This document shows, one piece after another, positions 1 through 9,014 of a stretch of DNA of 64,000 bases; position 1 is the stretch's first letter; each line of letters starts with the position of its first letter. The notes beneath the pieces were generated by a model. That model saw only the letters and a list, made by a program, of their open reading frames with translations, made no database searches and was not told where the DNA came from. Origin of the DNA: Flavobacterium tistrianum (lineage in GTDB: Bacteria; Bacteroidota; Bacteroidia; Flavobacteriales; Flavobacteriaceae). Position numbers and translations under genes: made by a program. The DNA is taken from the NCBI RefSeq assembly GCF_003254545.1, contig NZ_QJRH01000071.1, forward strand, positions 62,001 to 126,000. Reading direction: 5' to 3'.

Positions 1-162
1 GATATACTCTTCATCTTCAATGCAAATTTCTTCTCCTTCAAGTTTTCTAGTTAAAATATCACTTAGTAAAACATTATTACAGCTGGAATATTCGGGATAA
101 TATTTCTCTATAAAAGCCCAGTAGTTAAATTGATCTTTTTCTTTCTTTTCTAGATATTCCAT
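1..162 (-). CDS. Partial hypothetical protein (N-terminus only), last visible gene of the RM operon
   Basis: An ATG at 162 (minus strand) opens a frame of 54 codons with no stop before the window edge, so the gene is cut off at its 3' side. The visible N-terminus is acidic and hydrophilic, beginning MEYLEKKEKD, with no signal peptide or membrane segment. It starts 21 bases after the stop of the putative endonuclease and on the same strand, so it is probably the next gene of the restriction-modification operon. I recognise no family. It could be a further RM component or an unrelated downstream gene. Confidence 0.5.
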   Translation of the reverse strand, partial: MEYLEKKEKDQFNYWAFIEKYYPEYSSCNNVLLSDILTRKLEGEEICIEDEEYI

Positions 163-183
163 TTTTTTTAGATTATTGCATTT

Positions 184-1497
184 TTATCCCATAAAGTTAT
201 CTTCATCCATCGGAACAGGCTCATCTTTCATAAACAATTCAAAAGAGCCAATAGGAGCGAAGTCAATATTAATTACGGTATAATCATTTTTATTTCGCCA
301 TAAACGAACAGAATCTGTTCCTTTCTTTTCTAACCATTCACGAGTTACAGGTTCTCTTTCTTTGAGTCCTAAAACATCTACAAGTAGCCATTGGCCTAAC
401 GCAGATTGCCCAAATCTTTTTCCGTTTTCATCTTTTAAAGTGTTGCTTCCAGATTGTAAACCTTTCATGTTGTCTTGAGTAACTAAAGCAGGAATTGTTT
501 TTCCATTTGGTAGTTTTAAAGAAAAACGCACTTCAGGTTTTTCATCTGAAGGACCTTTATAATCATCTTTAATTTTTTCAAATTCAAATATGTTAGATGT
601 AAAAAAATCAGGATGCTTTTTATGAAATTCTCTAGGAATAGGAACATAAATTTCATTTAAAGGTCTTGGGGTACTACTTCCTTTACTTTTAGGTGCAGCA
701 TTCCATGCATTTAGTCCAGATTTTTCTTCTACTTCTTTAGATTGATAAGAATATAGAGGTAAGTAAACTTCAATTATATCTTGTTCTGCAACTTTTGTTG
801 TTTCAACAAGGTCAAAGTATGCTTTCAGTAAAAATGAAAAAGGATCCTCAATAATTTTTACATCAAATTTATTGAGTGTTAAAGTATTGTATTTGTCAGA
901 GTCAAATTTTTGCCATATTTGAGAATCAGCAAATGTATATCTATAATCTTTATTTCCATCAGACCAAGATAAAGCGGACGATGTTGCGCTAAAATCTTTA
1001 ATTTTATTTACATCAATTAAAGGATATGCACATTCATTAATAGTGAAAATGCCTTTATCACGTGTTATGTAGTGATAAATGTTTTTGTCTTCAGATAGCC
1101 CTAAACGTTCATAATCACTTTGCATTCTTTGATTTTTAATCTCAGAAATTTTATATGCTAATGAATATAAATCACCACGATATTCATTAATATCATTTTG
1201 ATAACGCTTAAGTTGCATAACTTTTTGAAAAGATGGTTTGCTTCCCATCCAAGTTTTTAAACCGATTCCGATACGTTCATCACCAAATACTGAAAGTACA
1301 TCATGTGGTGTATTTCCAATATCAACATTTTGGCTATTAAAAATTTTTGTAAATACAGTTTCTTGAAATTTAGAATCAAGGTATGGAATTAAATCTCCTT
1401 GCTTTTGGCGAAAGAGGTTTGATAATGCTCCATAAACTTGTAAAAACTTTATATACTCACCTCTTTGGTCGCTAGAAAATTGTTCCCAAACACTCAT
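184..1497 (-). CDS. Putative type II restriction endonuclease with NgoFVII/B3-like C-terminal domain
   Basis: This 437-residue soluble protein is probably the endonuclease partner of the cytosine methyltransferase just upstream, with only 2 bases between the two genes. The C-terminal 190 residues resemble the DNA-recognition half of NgoFVII/BfiI-type enzymes (B3-like fold): a segment with SGLN, a NEIYVPIPREF stretch, then a LPNGKTIPA-type strand and a final beta-rich part. The N-terminal half has no HxK phospholipase-D motif, so it is not a BfiI-like nuclease. It does carry E46, PHD (D66) and IGLKTW (K81), which look like a degenerate PD-(D/E)xK core with glycine where the second acid should be. 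The endonuclease role is inferred from position and the C-terminal domain; a non-cleaving reader protein cannot be excluded. Confidence 0.6.
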   Translation of the reverse strand: MSVWEQFSSDQRGEYIKFLQVYGALSNLFRQKQGDLIPYLDSKFQETVFTKIFNSQNVDIGNTPHDVLSVFGDERIGIGLKTWMGSKPSFQKVMQLKRYQNDINEYRGDLYSLAYKISEIKNQRMQSDYERLGLSEDKNIYHYITRDKGIFTINECAYPLIDVNKIKDFSATSSALSWSDGNKDYRYTFADSQIWQKFDSDKYNTLTLNKFDVKIIEDPFSFLLKAYFDLVETTKVAEQDIIEVYLPLYSYQSKEVEEKSGLNAWNAAPKSKGSSTPRPLNEIYVPIPREFHKKHPDFFTSNIFEFEKIKDDYKGPSDEKPEVRFSLKLPNGKTIPALVTQDNMKGLQSGSNTLKDENGKRFGQSALGQWLLVDVLGLKEREPVTREWLEKKGTDSVRLWRNKNDYTVINIDFAPIGSFELFMKDEPVPMDEDNFMG

Positions 1498-1499
1498 GT

Positions 1500-2729
1500 T
1501 TATAAGACATTTAAAATTTCTTGACTAATTCTCTCAATTAATGTCGTTGTTACTGAATTTCCAGCTTGCATATATAATTTACTATTAGCAATATTTGGTA
1601 AAATATACTTATCCATTGGATATCCTTGAAACGCAAAACATTCTTTCGGAGTTAATTTTCTAATGCCATAATCATCAAGAATTAAGGGAACATTATGTCC
1701 TCCTGTTCCCATATTAGCAGTTAAAGTTGGACAAACTTGGTTTTTGTTTTCTCTAACATAAACTCTTCTCCATTGATATATTGTATCTTTTGAAGTTATT
1801 GTTTTTTCTAATTCAGGATAATATTGGTGATCTTTTTTGTAATAAAGATTGTCTGCCTGTTTTCCTTTTTCTAAAATGTCATGAATTGTTTTGGTTAAAG
1901 GAATAGGCTCAGGAAATTTAAAATCTCCATGATTTGGTACTTGCTCTTTGTCAAATGCTACAATAAAAATACGCTCTCTATTTTGCGGAACATTAGCGTG
2001 GGTAGAAGAATTTAAAACTTTAGTGTAAGCTTTATAGCCAAGTTTTTCTTCTAATATTTCTAAAATTACTTTAAACGTATTTCCTTTATCGTGTGATACT
2101 AGATTTTTTACATTTTCAAGAAAAACTACTTTTGGTCTTTTTGCTTCAATAATTTTCTCTACATCGAAAAATAAAGTGCCTCTTGTGTCTTGAAATCCTT
2201 TTCTGTTTCCAGCAATAGAAAAAGCTTGACAAGGAAATCCTGCACATAAAATTTGGAAATCATCGGGTATATAGTTTTTTATACTTTTCTTAGTTATATC
2301 ACCGAATGGTATCTGACCAAAATTTGCAAAATATGTTTTCTGGGAGTCTTTATTAAACTCACTTGTGTATACGCATTCGCCACCGATGTTCTGTAGAGCA
2401 ATTCTAAAACCACCAATTCCTGCAAATAAATCTATAAATTTGAAAGTAGAGTTTTCAGGAGTTTTGAAGGGAACATTTGTGACCTCATATAATAATTGTT
2501 GTATTGCAGAATCAGAAACATAATTTATGCTTTCTTCTTTATTTTTATACTCTACAACATTATCGAGATACTTTAAAGCCTCCTCTTTATAGTGATTTTT
2601 TATTTCTTTATAATTAGTATGGAAATAATGTGTTATAACGGCATCTTTGTTGTCTTCTTCTTCTAATTCTTTAATTTTGAGATTTTTATACTCTAACTCG
2701 TTGCTAATTTTTTGTTCTGCTACCTTCAT
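1500..2729 (-). CDS. DNA (cytosine-5-)-methyltransferase
   Basis: This enzyme transfers a methyl group from S-adenosylmethionine to C5 of cytosine in a specific DNA site and protects the host from the partner endonuclease. The conserved blocks appear in the usual order: FAGIGGFRIAL near residue 100 (motif I, SAM binding), GFPCQAFS near 164 (motif IV, catalytic Cys), ENVKN near 205 (motif VI), QNRERIF near 248 (motif VIII) and QAGNSV near 388 (motif X). The 409-residue length fits a type II M.C5 enzyme with a charged N-terminal extension of about 95 residues before motif I. The recognition sequence cannot be read from the protein. It lies between a small B3-like gene and the putative endonuclease. 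Confidence 0.95.
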   Translation of the reverse strand: MKVAEQKISNELEYKNLKIKELEEEDNKDAVITHYFHTNYKEIKNHYKEEALKYLDNVVEYKNKEESINYVSDSAIQQLLYEVTNVPFKTPENSTFKFIDLFAGIGGFRIALQNIGGECVYTSEFNKDSQKTYFANFGQIPFGDITKKSIKNYIPDDFQILCAGFPCQAFSIAGNRKGFQDTRGTLFFDVEKIIEAKRPKVVFLENVKNLVSHDKGNTFKVILEILEEKLGYKAYTKVLNSSTHANVPQNRERIFIVAFDKEQVPNHGDFKFPEPIPLTKTIHDILEKGKQADNLYYKKDHQYYPELEKTITSKDTIYQWRRVYVRENKNQVCPTLTANMGTGGHNVPLILDDYGIRKLTPKECFAFQGYPMDKYILPNIANSKLYMQAGNSVTTTLIERISQEILNVL

Positions 2730-2782
2730 TATTTTCTCTAAAATTAAAGGTGCAATTTATGAATAATAATTAGAAATTAGAA

Positions 2783-3175
2783 TTATATTTTAGTCAAAAG
2801 AATTTCTGTTGGAGATACAAATTCAACTTTAATAAGGTCGCCAATTTTTGTTTGAGTATGTGTAAACCAAGCTCCTAAAAGTTTAAGATTTCTATTGCCA
2901 TGTAAATTTTTAGCATAAATGCTTCCTTTTTTTGAAAATCCAGAGGCTTTTAACTCTTGGTCCTTAAAAAAACCATCACTTGTACTGAATTTATAAATAT
3001 TACTTTGTCTTTTATTATTGATATTAGTAATGTTAAAAGACATTGCATATTTTAAAGGAATTGGAACGTAACCTTCATTCCCAATCCTTGCTCTTGAATA
3101 TGTTTTGCGATGAGTCCCCCATCCTAGATGAGTTTTTTTTAAGGGTACAATGTATTGATTTCCAGTATGTGGCAT
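2783..3175 (-). CDS. Small stand-alone B3-like DNA-binding protein of the RM operon
   Basis: This 130-residue protein is encoded first in the operon, 53 bases before the methyltransferase. It has no signal peptide. Its middle reads NEGYVPIPLKYA, followed by strands around SDGFF, HGNRNLKLLGAWF and a C-terminal IGDLIKVEFVSPTEILL. The order resembles the B3-like C-terminal half of the neighbouring endonuclease (NEIYVPIPREF and following strands). I infer a free-standing EcoRII-N/NgoFVII-type recognition domain. It could be a specificity or effector subunit, a methylation reader, or a regulator of the operon. The domain assignment rests on motif spacing that I judged by eye, not on an alignment score. 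Confidence 0.55.
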   Translation of the reverse strand: MPHTGNQYIVPLKKTHLGWGTHRKTYSRARIGNEGYVPIPLKYAMSFNITNINNKRQSNIYKFSTSDGFFKDQELKASGFSKKGSIYAKNLHGNRNLKLLGAWFTHTQTKIGDLIKVEFVSPTEILLTKI

Positions 3176-3272
3176 TTTTTTTATTTTTTAGGATTATTTT
3201 TTTGTTTCTCGACAAGAATATTGATAAATGCGAAACTATAAAAGCGTATTTATACCTGATTCTTATAAAAAA

Positions 3273-5744
3273 TCACCCCTTATCCTTCTTCCCCCACTTA
3301 ACCTTCATTTTTCCCTCATTATCATAAGCAATCAAATGCAGGACAATACCGCGTTCGCGAACGGCTTTTCGTTCTTCTTTGGTGGCGAGTTTGGCGTCGT
3401 TTTTAGAATTTCTTAGCGGAACTGTAAGCGCGAGATTGGTGCCTCGGCCGAAAGAATACACGCCTTCTGCATCAAGATTAAGAACGCTCGAACTGATGGT
3501 AAGTTTATTGACATCGACTTGTTCGCCACGCAGATTAAGGGAACCAGACAAATCGCTGAAAGTAATATTTTCTACATCGCGAAACGGAAATGCAAATTTG
3601 CCGACTTTCATAATCGGTTCAAAATTAAGTAAGGCACCTTGGTTGACATTAAAATCGAGTTTTCCTTTCATAGAATTCATGATCAAATCGCCCGTGCTGC
3701 TCATTAAACCTGTAACATTAGCATTACTAGTTAATCGGCCGCGAATGTTTTTTGGACTGAAAGATTTGATTCCAAAGTTGTTGAAAGATCTTAAAAAACT
3801 CGCAATATCAACTCGGTTTACCTGTGCGTTTGAAGTAAAAACATAGCGATTTCCGCTTGGTTCAACAGAACCGCTAAAGTTTATACTTCCGCCAGAGGTG
3901 TTTAATGTTCCGTTTTTGAGCAGTATTTTAGAATTGAGCATTTGCAATGTAGCCTGAGTATTGGTTGCCGTAAGCGCGCCATATGTTATTTTATCGGCTT
4001 TGAGATTAATGACAGCCGTACATTTTTCGATTACCGATCTTAATTGATTTGTAAAATTGACATTCTTTTTTACTGGTTTTTTCTCCGCCACTTTTTGTTT
4101 AGGAGAATTTTCTAAAACGCCTATAAACTGTTTTACATCAATATTTGGACAATAAATATTCCAGTTTACCACCATTTTTTCGGGTGCATCGTAATAGAGA
4201 TTTAAGAAATTATCAATTTTTCCGTCAATGCGAATGATGTTCTTTTTGTGTTTGTAAGCTATTTTTTTAATGTAAAGCGCTTCTTGCGTAAAAGACAATT
4301 GCACCGCCGTTTTTTCGGCATGAATCTTTTTCGGAAGATAATCGAATGTAGCATCAGCAATATCAACATCGCCTGTAAATTTGGGTTTATTGATGTACAA
4401 ATCGACAATATCAAACTGAAATTTCAAATTGGCTTTGGCATGACCGCTTTCAAAATGAAGAATTTTTTCGTTCGTCATTCCGTTGAGTTTCGAAATGTCA
4501 AAATCGGCATTTACAACTCCTGTCGCAATTGGTTTTTCGAGATTGTTAATTACGGCTTGTGCAATTTTTAGCGGAATGCTTTCGTATTCGGCTTTAAAAT
4601 GGGTGAGAATAATGGCGGAGTTTGGATCGCTGGATTCCTTTTCGGGTTTAAAAGTGTTCGTAAAAATTCCTTTAAAACTGCAATTGGTAAACAAACCATC
4701 AGGAATAGTCAGTTCGTTATCGCGAATGTCGGCCTGCACCACAATTTTCGGATCGCCTTCAACATTCAGATCGCCTTTTATATCGCAGTTTACCTTAATC
4801 GGTTTTTTGATATCAAATTGGTTGAGTTTCGAACTAATGTTTGCCGATAATAAATTGGAAGCATTCCGCCATAAAATATCTGTTCCGATATTGATTCCGA
4901 AAAGCGAATTGTTTTTTCCGATATTAAAGAAAGCGATAATATCAAAAACGTCAGAACCAATTTTAAGTCCTTTGGTTTTAATATCTATTTTCTGATTGGC
5001 TTCGGCATACGAAATATCAAAATAGCCTTCAAGAACTTTTTCTTTGGCAAAACTTCCATGAACGGTATTAAAAGCGAGGCTGTTAATTTTGGTCTTCAAA
5101 AACAAATTGGTCTGCCAGCTGTCATCTTCATAATTTACTTTTGAATCTAAACTCGCCACATCAAAATCAAACAATTTATGCCCCAAATGATTGTCAATAA
5201 TTACGTGCACTTTGTTGAGGTTTACTTCGTCAATTGTCGTTTCGGGTTTTTCTTTATCGGTTTGCGGTTTCTTCTTTTTGGGTTTAAAAATATTGGCATT
5301 AGAATAACCGTTTTTGGCTTTGTAGATATAAATATCAGCGTCGTTGATCAAGATTTTATGAATGTTGATTTCGTGTTTCAATAAACTCAAAATATTCAAA
5401 CGTGCTTCGATTTCTTTTGCTCTCAGCAAAGTATGTTTGTGGCTTTGCCATTGATTGTCTTTTATTTCGACATCATTCAGCGCCAATGTAAAGTTTGGGA
5501 AACCCGTTAGAAACTTATAATGAAAATCACCAATATGAAATTTGCCATTTATATTCTCATTGATTTTGGTATTGACTTTGGCAATAATTTCAGCTTTATT
5601 TCGATTAAAATATATCGATAAACCTCCGCAGGCAAGCAGAAGAATCGCGATTATGCCCAAAATAAAATATCCAAAGCGTTTGGCATATTTTTTAAAAGAA
5701 TCAGATTGCAGAAAGGATTTTGTTTTGGATAAAGTTTCTTTCAT
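3273..5744 (-). CDS. AsmA-like family protein
   Basis: An 823-residue envelope protein with a short cytoplasmic N-terminus, one membrane anchor at about residues 26-46, and a long beta-rich periplasmic region. The sequence after the anchor (NINGKFHIGDFHYKF, then repeated NLEGDP/DIKGDL-type strands) and the C-terminal block around residues 600-780 fit the AsmA/TamB-like group, thought to move or regulate lipids between the inner and outer membranes. A lysine-rich insert (PKKKKPQTDKEKPE) lies near residues 155-165. It stands alone between the RM operon and the divergent thioredoxin gene. Function beyond family membership is unknown. Confidence 0.8.
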   Translation of the reverse strand: MKETLSKTKSFLQSDSFKKYAKRFGYFILGIIAILLLACGGLSIYFNRNKAEIIAKVNTKINENINGKFHIGDFHYKFLTGFPNFTLALNDVEIKDNQWQSHKHTLLRAKEIEARLNILSLLKHEINIHKILINDADIYIYKAKNGYSNANIFKPKKKKPQTDKEKPETTIDEVNLNKVHVIIDNHLGHKLFDFDVASLDSKVNYEDDSWQTNLFLKTKINSLAFNTVHGSFAKEKVLEGYFDISYAEANQKIDIKTKGLKIGSDVFDIIAFFNIGKNNSLFGINIGTDILWRNASNLLSANISSKLNQFDIKKPIKVNCDIKGDLNVEGDPKIVVQADIRDNELTIPDGLFTNCSFKGIFTNTFKPEKESSDPNSAIILTHFKAEYESIPLKIAQAVINNLEKPIATGVVNADFDISKLNGMTNEKILHFESGHAKANLKFQFDIVDLYINKPKFTGDVDIADATFDYLPKKIHAEKTAVQLSFTQEALYIKKIAYKHKKNIIRIDGKIDNFLNLYYDAPEKMVVNWNIYCPNIDVKQFIGVLENSPKQKVAEKKPVKKNVNFTNQLRSVIEKCTAVINLKADKITYGALTATNTQATLQMLNSKILLKNGTLNTSGGSINFSGSVEPSGNRYVFTSNAQVNRVDIASFLRSFNNFGIKSFSPKNIRGRLTSNANVTGLMSSTGDLIMNSMKGKLDFNVNQGALLNFEPIMKVGKFAFPFRDVENITFSDLSGSLNLRGEQVDVNKLTISSSVLNLDAEGVYSFGRGTNLALTVPLRNSKNDAKLATKEERKAVRERGIVLHLIAYDNEGKMKVKWGKKDKG

Positions 5745-5915
5745 GTTAATCGTATTTTTGGATAACTAAAGATACTAAAAAAATGCTAAAAAGTTTATTG
5801 GTTTGATTTTCAGGTAAATAAATTGTAAATTTAGCGTTATACAGTTTATAATTATTGACAATACATTTATAATGAAAACTAATTTAGTAATGGTGTTTGA
5901 TTTATTTTAAATTTT

Positions 5916-5923
5916 TAAATTTG
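5916..5923 (+). promoter_or_regulatory. -7 promoter box of thioredoxin gene
   Basis: TAAATTTG matches the Bacteroidota consensus TAnnTTTG exactly. It lies 51 bases before the trxA start codon, and a TTTG lies 16 bases upstream as a weak -33 candidate. Confidence 0.6.
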
Positions 5924-5974
5924 TACTGTAGTTTGAAAGTTAATATTTCAAACCTAATTTAATCTTAATATATT

Positions 5975-6292
5975 ATGGCATTAGCAATAACAGATGCTAC
6001 TTTTGATGAAGTAGTTTTAAAATCAGATAAACCAGTAATGGTAGATTTTTGGGCAGCATGGTGTGGTCCTTGTAGAATGGTTGGTCCAATCATTGACCAA
6101 TTAAGCGAAGAGTACGCTGGTAAAGTAGTTGTTGGTAAAGTAGATGTAGATGCTAACCAAGAATTTGCTGCAAAATATGGTGTGCGTAACATACCAACCG
6201 TTTTGGTGTTTCAAAATGGTGAAGTAGTAGGAAAACAAGTAGGAGTAGCTCCGAAACAAGCCTACGCAGATAGTTTAGACGCTTTATTGTAA
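5975..6292 (+). CDS. trxA: Thioredoxin
   Basis: A cytoplasmic disulfide reductase of 105 residues, the usual thioredoxin length. The active site WCGPC is at residues 29-33, preceded by VDFWAAW, and the cis-proline NIPTV follows near residue 75. There is no signal peptide, so it acts in the cytosol as a general electron donor (for example to ribonucleotide reductase and peroxiredoxins). It is monocistronic, with its own promoter box upstream and a hairpin terminator 24 bases after the stop. Confidence 0.97.
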   Translation: MALAITDATFDEVVLKSDKPVMVDFWAAWCGPCRMVGPIIDQLSEEYAGKVVVGKVDVDANQEFAAKYGVRNIPTVLVFQNGEVVGKQVGVAPKQAYADSLDALL

Positions 6293-6316
6293 TCTTAGAT
6301 TGCAATTTATATAAAG

Positions 6317-6345
6317 AAGGTTTGACGAAAGTCAAGCCTTTTTTA
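6317..6345 (+). terminator. Rho-independent terminator after trxA
   Basis: A ten-pair stem (one G-T pair) with a GAAA loop, followed by a run of T. It lies just after the thioredoxin stop codon. Confidence 0.85.
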
Positions 6346-6440
6346 TTTTACTTCTGTCACGAATCAGGAATTTTTGCTTTAAATAATTCGTGAATTCGTG
6401 GCGGAATTTTTATTTTTACGAATCTTATATTCCTCTAAAA

Positions 6441-9014
6441 ATGAAAATTTCCTACTCTTTTATTGCCTTCTTTATCACGATTACAATTGGATTTTCGCAA
6501 TCTAAAACAAAAGGAAATATTACTTTAGAAAATGGTGTTTCAGAGCAATTGGCTCAGTTTAGAAAACAGCAGATTTCTAATGTTCAGTACATTTTGGATT
6601 TTAGTATTCCTAATCAAAAGGCAGAAAGCATTAACTCCATTTTGGTCTTAAATTTGAATTTAGCAGATTTGAGCGAGCCGTTATATTTAGATTTTAAAGA
6701 GAAAACGCAAAACATAAAATTGGTTTCGGCAAATGGAAAAACGATTGGTATTACTCATGAAAAAGGGCATATTGTAATTCCTAACGGGAATTTAATTTCA
6801 GGAAAAAATACCATTTCGATTTCATTCATTGCAGGCAATCTATCTTTAAACCGAAACGACGATTTTCTATACACTTTGTTAGTTCCAGATCGCGCAAGCA
6901 CTTTATTTCCTTGTTTTGACCAACCCGATATAAAAGCGACTTACAAACTCAGACTTTCTGTGCCAAAAGATTGGTCGGTTTTGGCTGGAGCCGATGTGGT
7001 AGAGAAACTTGAAAAAGGAGATTTTGCGTCTTACACTTTTGGAGAATCGGACAAAATGAGCACATATTTATTTTCTTTTGTAGCTGGAAAATTCAAAAGC
7101 GCGACACAAAAACTAGGTTTAGAAATGACGATGCTGTATCGTGAAAATAGTCCGGAGAAATTTCGCGTAAGCGCTGATACTATTTTCAATTTACATCAGC
7201 AATCGTTAGACTTTTTAGAAAAATATACCAATTATAAATTTCCGTTTCAGAAACTAGATTTTGCTTCGATTCCTGTTTTTCAATATGGCGGAATGGAACA
7301 TGTTGGCGCAATTCAGTACAGAGAATCTACTTTGTTTTTGGACAACAGTGCAACTGATACCGAAAAGTTAAACCGCGCCAAACTTATTGCTCACGAAACC
7401 TCACACATGTGGTTTGGTGATTTGGTAACCATGAAATGGTTTGACGATGTTTGGATGAAAGAGGTTTTTGCCAACTTCATGGCCGATAAAATCATGAATC
7501 CAATTTTTCCAAAAGTCAATCATAATCTACAGTTTTTTAGCGCGCATTATCCAAGCGCTTACGCGGAAGATAGATCTTTAGGAACACATCCTATCAAACA
7601 ACATTTGGCAAATTTAAAAGATGCGGGTTCGTTGTACGGAGCCATTATTTACAACAAAGCGCCAATTATGATGCGTCAGTTAGAAGCTTCAATGGGAAAG
7701 GAAGCTTTTCAGAAAGGAATTCAAAAATACATTCAGAAATACGCCAACGACAATGCCGATTGGAATAATCTCGTAGAACTTCTCGATGCTGAAACTCCGC
7801 TAGATATGAAAAAATGGAGCGAGGTTTGGGTAAACAAATCCGGAAGAGCCATTTTTAAAGATAATATAGAATACGATTCTAAAAATAGAATCAGGAAGTT
7901 TGAAATTACGCAAAAGGCAGAAGATAAATCAGGAAATATCTGGGCTCAGGTTTTTCAGATTGGTTTAGTTTATGCTAAAGAGGTAAAAGTTTTATCAGTC
8001 AATATTAATGACAAAAATGCCGTTGTAAAAGAAGCTATCGGACTTGAAAAACCGCTTGCTGTTGTTTACAATTATAATGGTTTTGGATACGGAGTTTTTC
8101 CGCTTGGCGGGATTAATTTAAATTATATTACCTCTTTAAAAGATGAAATGGCAAGAGCTTCGGCTTACAGTAATCTTTATGAAAATATGCTTATTGGAAA
8201 CATTTCGCCTGATGATGCATTTAGATGTTATTTCAGAGGAATTCAATTAGAAGAAAATGAGTTGGTTTTACGAATTATAACAAACAATATAAATGCTATA
8301 TACTGGAGATTTTTTACAGAAAAGCAACAGAAAGTCAGTCAAAAAATGCTGGTTTATACTTTGTTTACACGTTTGCCAGCAGACTTGTCTTCTAATATTA
8401 AAAAAACCTTATTTGGTTTGTTTAGCTCTGTTGCTTATTCAGACTTGGCGTTAGGCAAATTATATAAGGTTTGGAACAGGGAAATTTCGATTCCCAATTT
8501 GAAACTGAACGAAGACGATTACACGAATATAGCAATGAATCTAGCGATTTTTAAACATCCACTAGCAGATGAAATCTTGGAGAAAACCAGAACATCGTTT
8601 ACGAATCCTGATAAACAAAAGCGTTTTGAATTCTTGCTTCCGTCATTATCTAAAGACGAATCGGTTCGAAATGCTTTTATGGAATCTTTGAAAGACGATG
8701 CAAATCGCGAAAAAGAATCATGGGTTTCGGTTGGTTTGGCAAATATTCATCATCCGCTTCGTCAAGAAAGCGCGCAGAAATATATTAGATTTTCATTAGA
8801 TTTGGTTGACGAAATTCAGCGAACGGGAGATATTTTCTTTCCGAAAGATTGGTTGGATAATACGATTGGGAAATATTCGTCGAAATTTGCTTTTGATGAA
8901 GTACAGCGATTCTTAAAAGAAAATCCTAATTTTAGTCCGATCTTGAAACGCAAATTGTTTCAGGCAACAGATTTGCTTTATAAGGCACAAAATATTAAAA
9001 AAGAAACCGAATGA
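6441..9014 (+). CDS. M1 family zinc aminopeptidase
   Basis: A gluzincin that removes N-terminal residues from peptides, probably in the periplasm because it begins with a signal peptide (MKISYSFIAFFITITIGFSQS). From this start it has 857 residues. The zinc site HETSH is near residue 318, with the third ligand Glu about 19 residues later in MKEVFAN. The substrate-recognition motif that is GAMEN in most M1 enzymes is GGMEH here, near residue 283. I chose ATG 6441 because the longer frame (ATG 6390) adds residues translated from an 'attcgtgaattcgtggc' repeat ahead of a good signal peptide. The stop overlaps the start of the next gene by four bases. Confidence 0.92.
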   Translation: MKISYSFIAFFITITIGFSQSKTKGNITLENGVSEQLAQFRKQQISNVQYILDFSIPNQKAESINSILVLNLNLADLSEPLYLDFKEKTQNIKLVSANGKTIGITHEKGHIVIPNGNLISGKNTISISFIAGNLSLNRNDDFLYTLLVPDRASTLFPCFDQPDIKATYKLRLSVPKDWSVLAGADVVEKLEKGDFASYTFGESDKMSTYLFSFVAGKFKSATQKLGLEMTMLYRENSPEKFRVSADTIFNLHQQSLDFLEKYTNYKFPFQKLDFASIPVFQYGGMEHVGAIQYRESTLFLDNSATDTEKLNRAKLIAHETSHMWFGDLVTMKWFDDVWMKEVFANFMADKIMNPIFPKVNHNLQFFSAHYPSAYAEDRSLGTHPIKQHLANLKDAGSLYGAIIYNKAPIMMRQLEASMGKEAFQKGIQKYIQKYANDNADWNNLVELLDAETPLDMKKWSEVWVNKSGRAIFKDNIEYDSKNRIRKFEITQKAEDKSGNIWAQVFQIGLVYAKEVKVLSVNINDKNAVVKEAIGLEKPLAVVYNYNGFGYGVFPLGGINLNYITSLKDEMARASAYSNLYENMLIGNISPDDAFRCYFRGIQLEENELVLRIITNNINAIYWRFFTEKQQKVSQKMLVYTLFTRLPADLSSNIKKTLFGLFSSVAYSDLALGKLYKVWNREISIPNLKLNEDDYTNIAMNLAIFKHPLADEILEKTRTSFTNPDKQKRFEFLLPSLSKDESVRNAFMESLKDDANREKESWVSVGLANIHHPLRQESAQKYIRFSLDLVDEIQRTGDIFFPKDWLDNTIGKYSSKFAFDEVQRFLKENPNFSPILKRKLFQATDLLYKAQNIKKETE

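Noticed and set aside
4483..4995. Long plus-strand frames opposite the AsmA-like gene
   Set aside because: Antisense to a convincing 823-residue protein, without a signal, domain or start signal.
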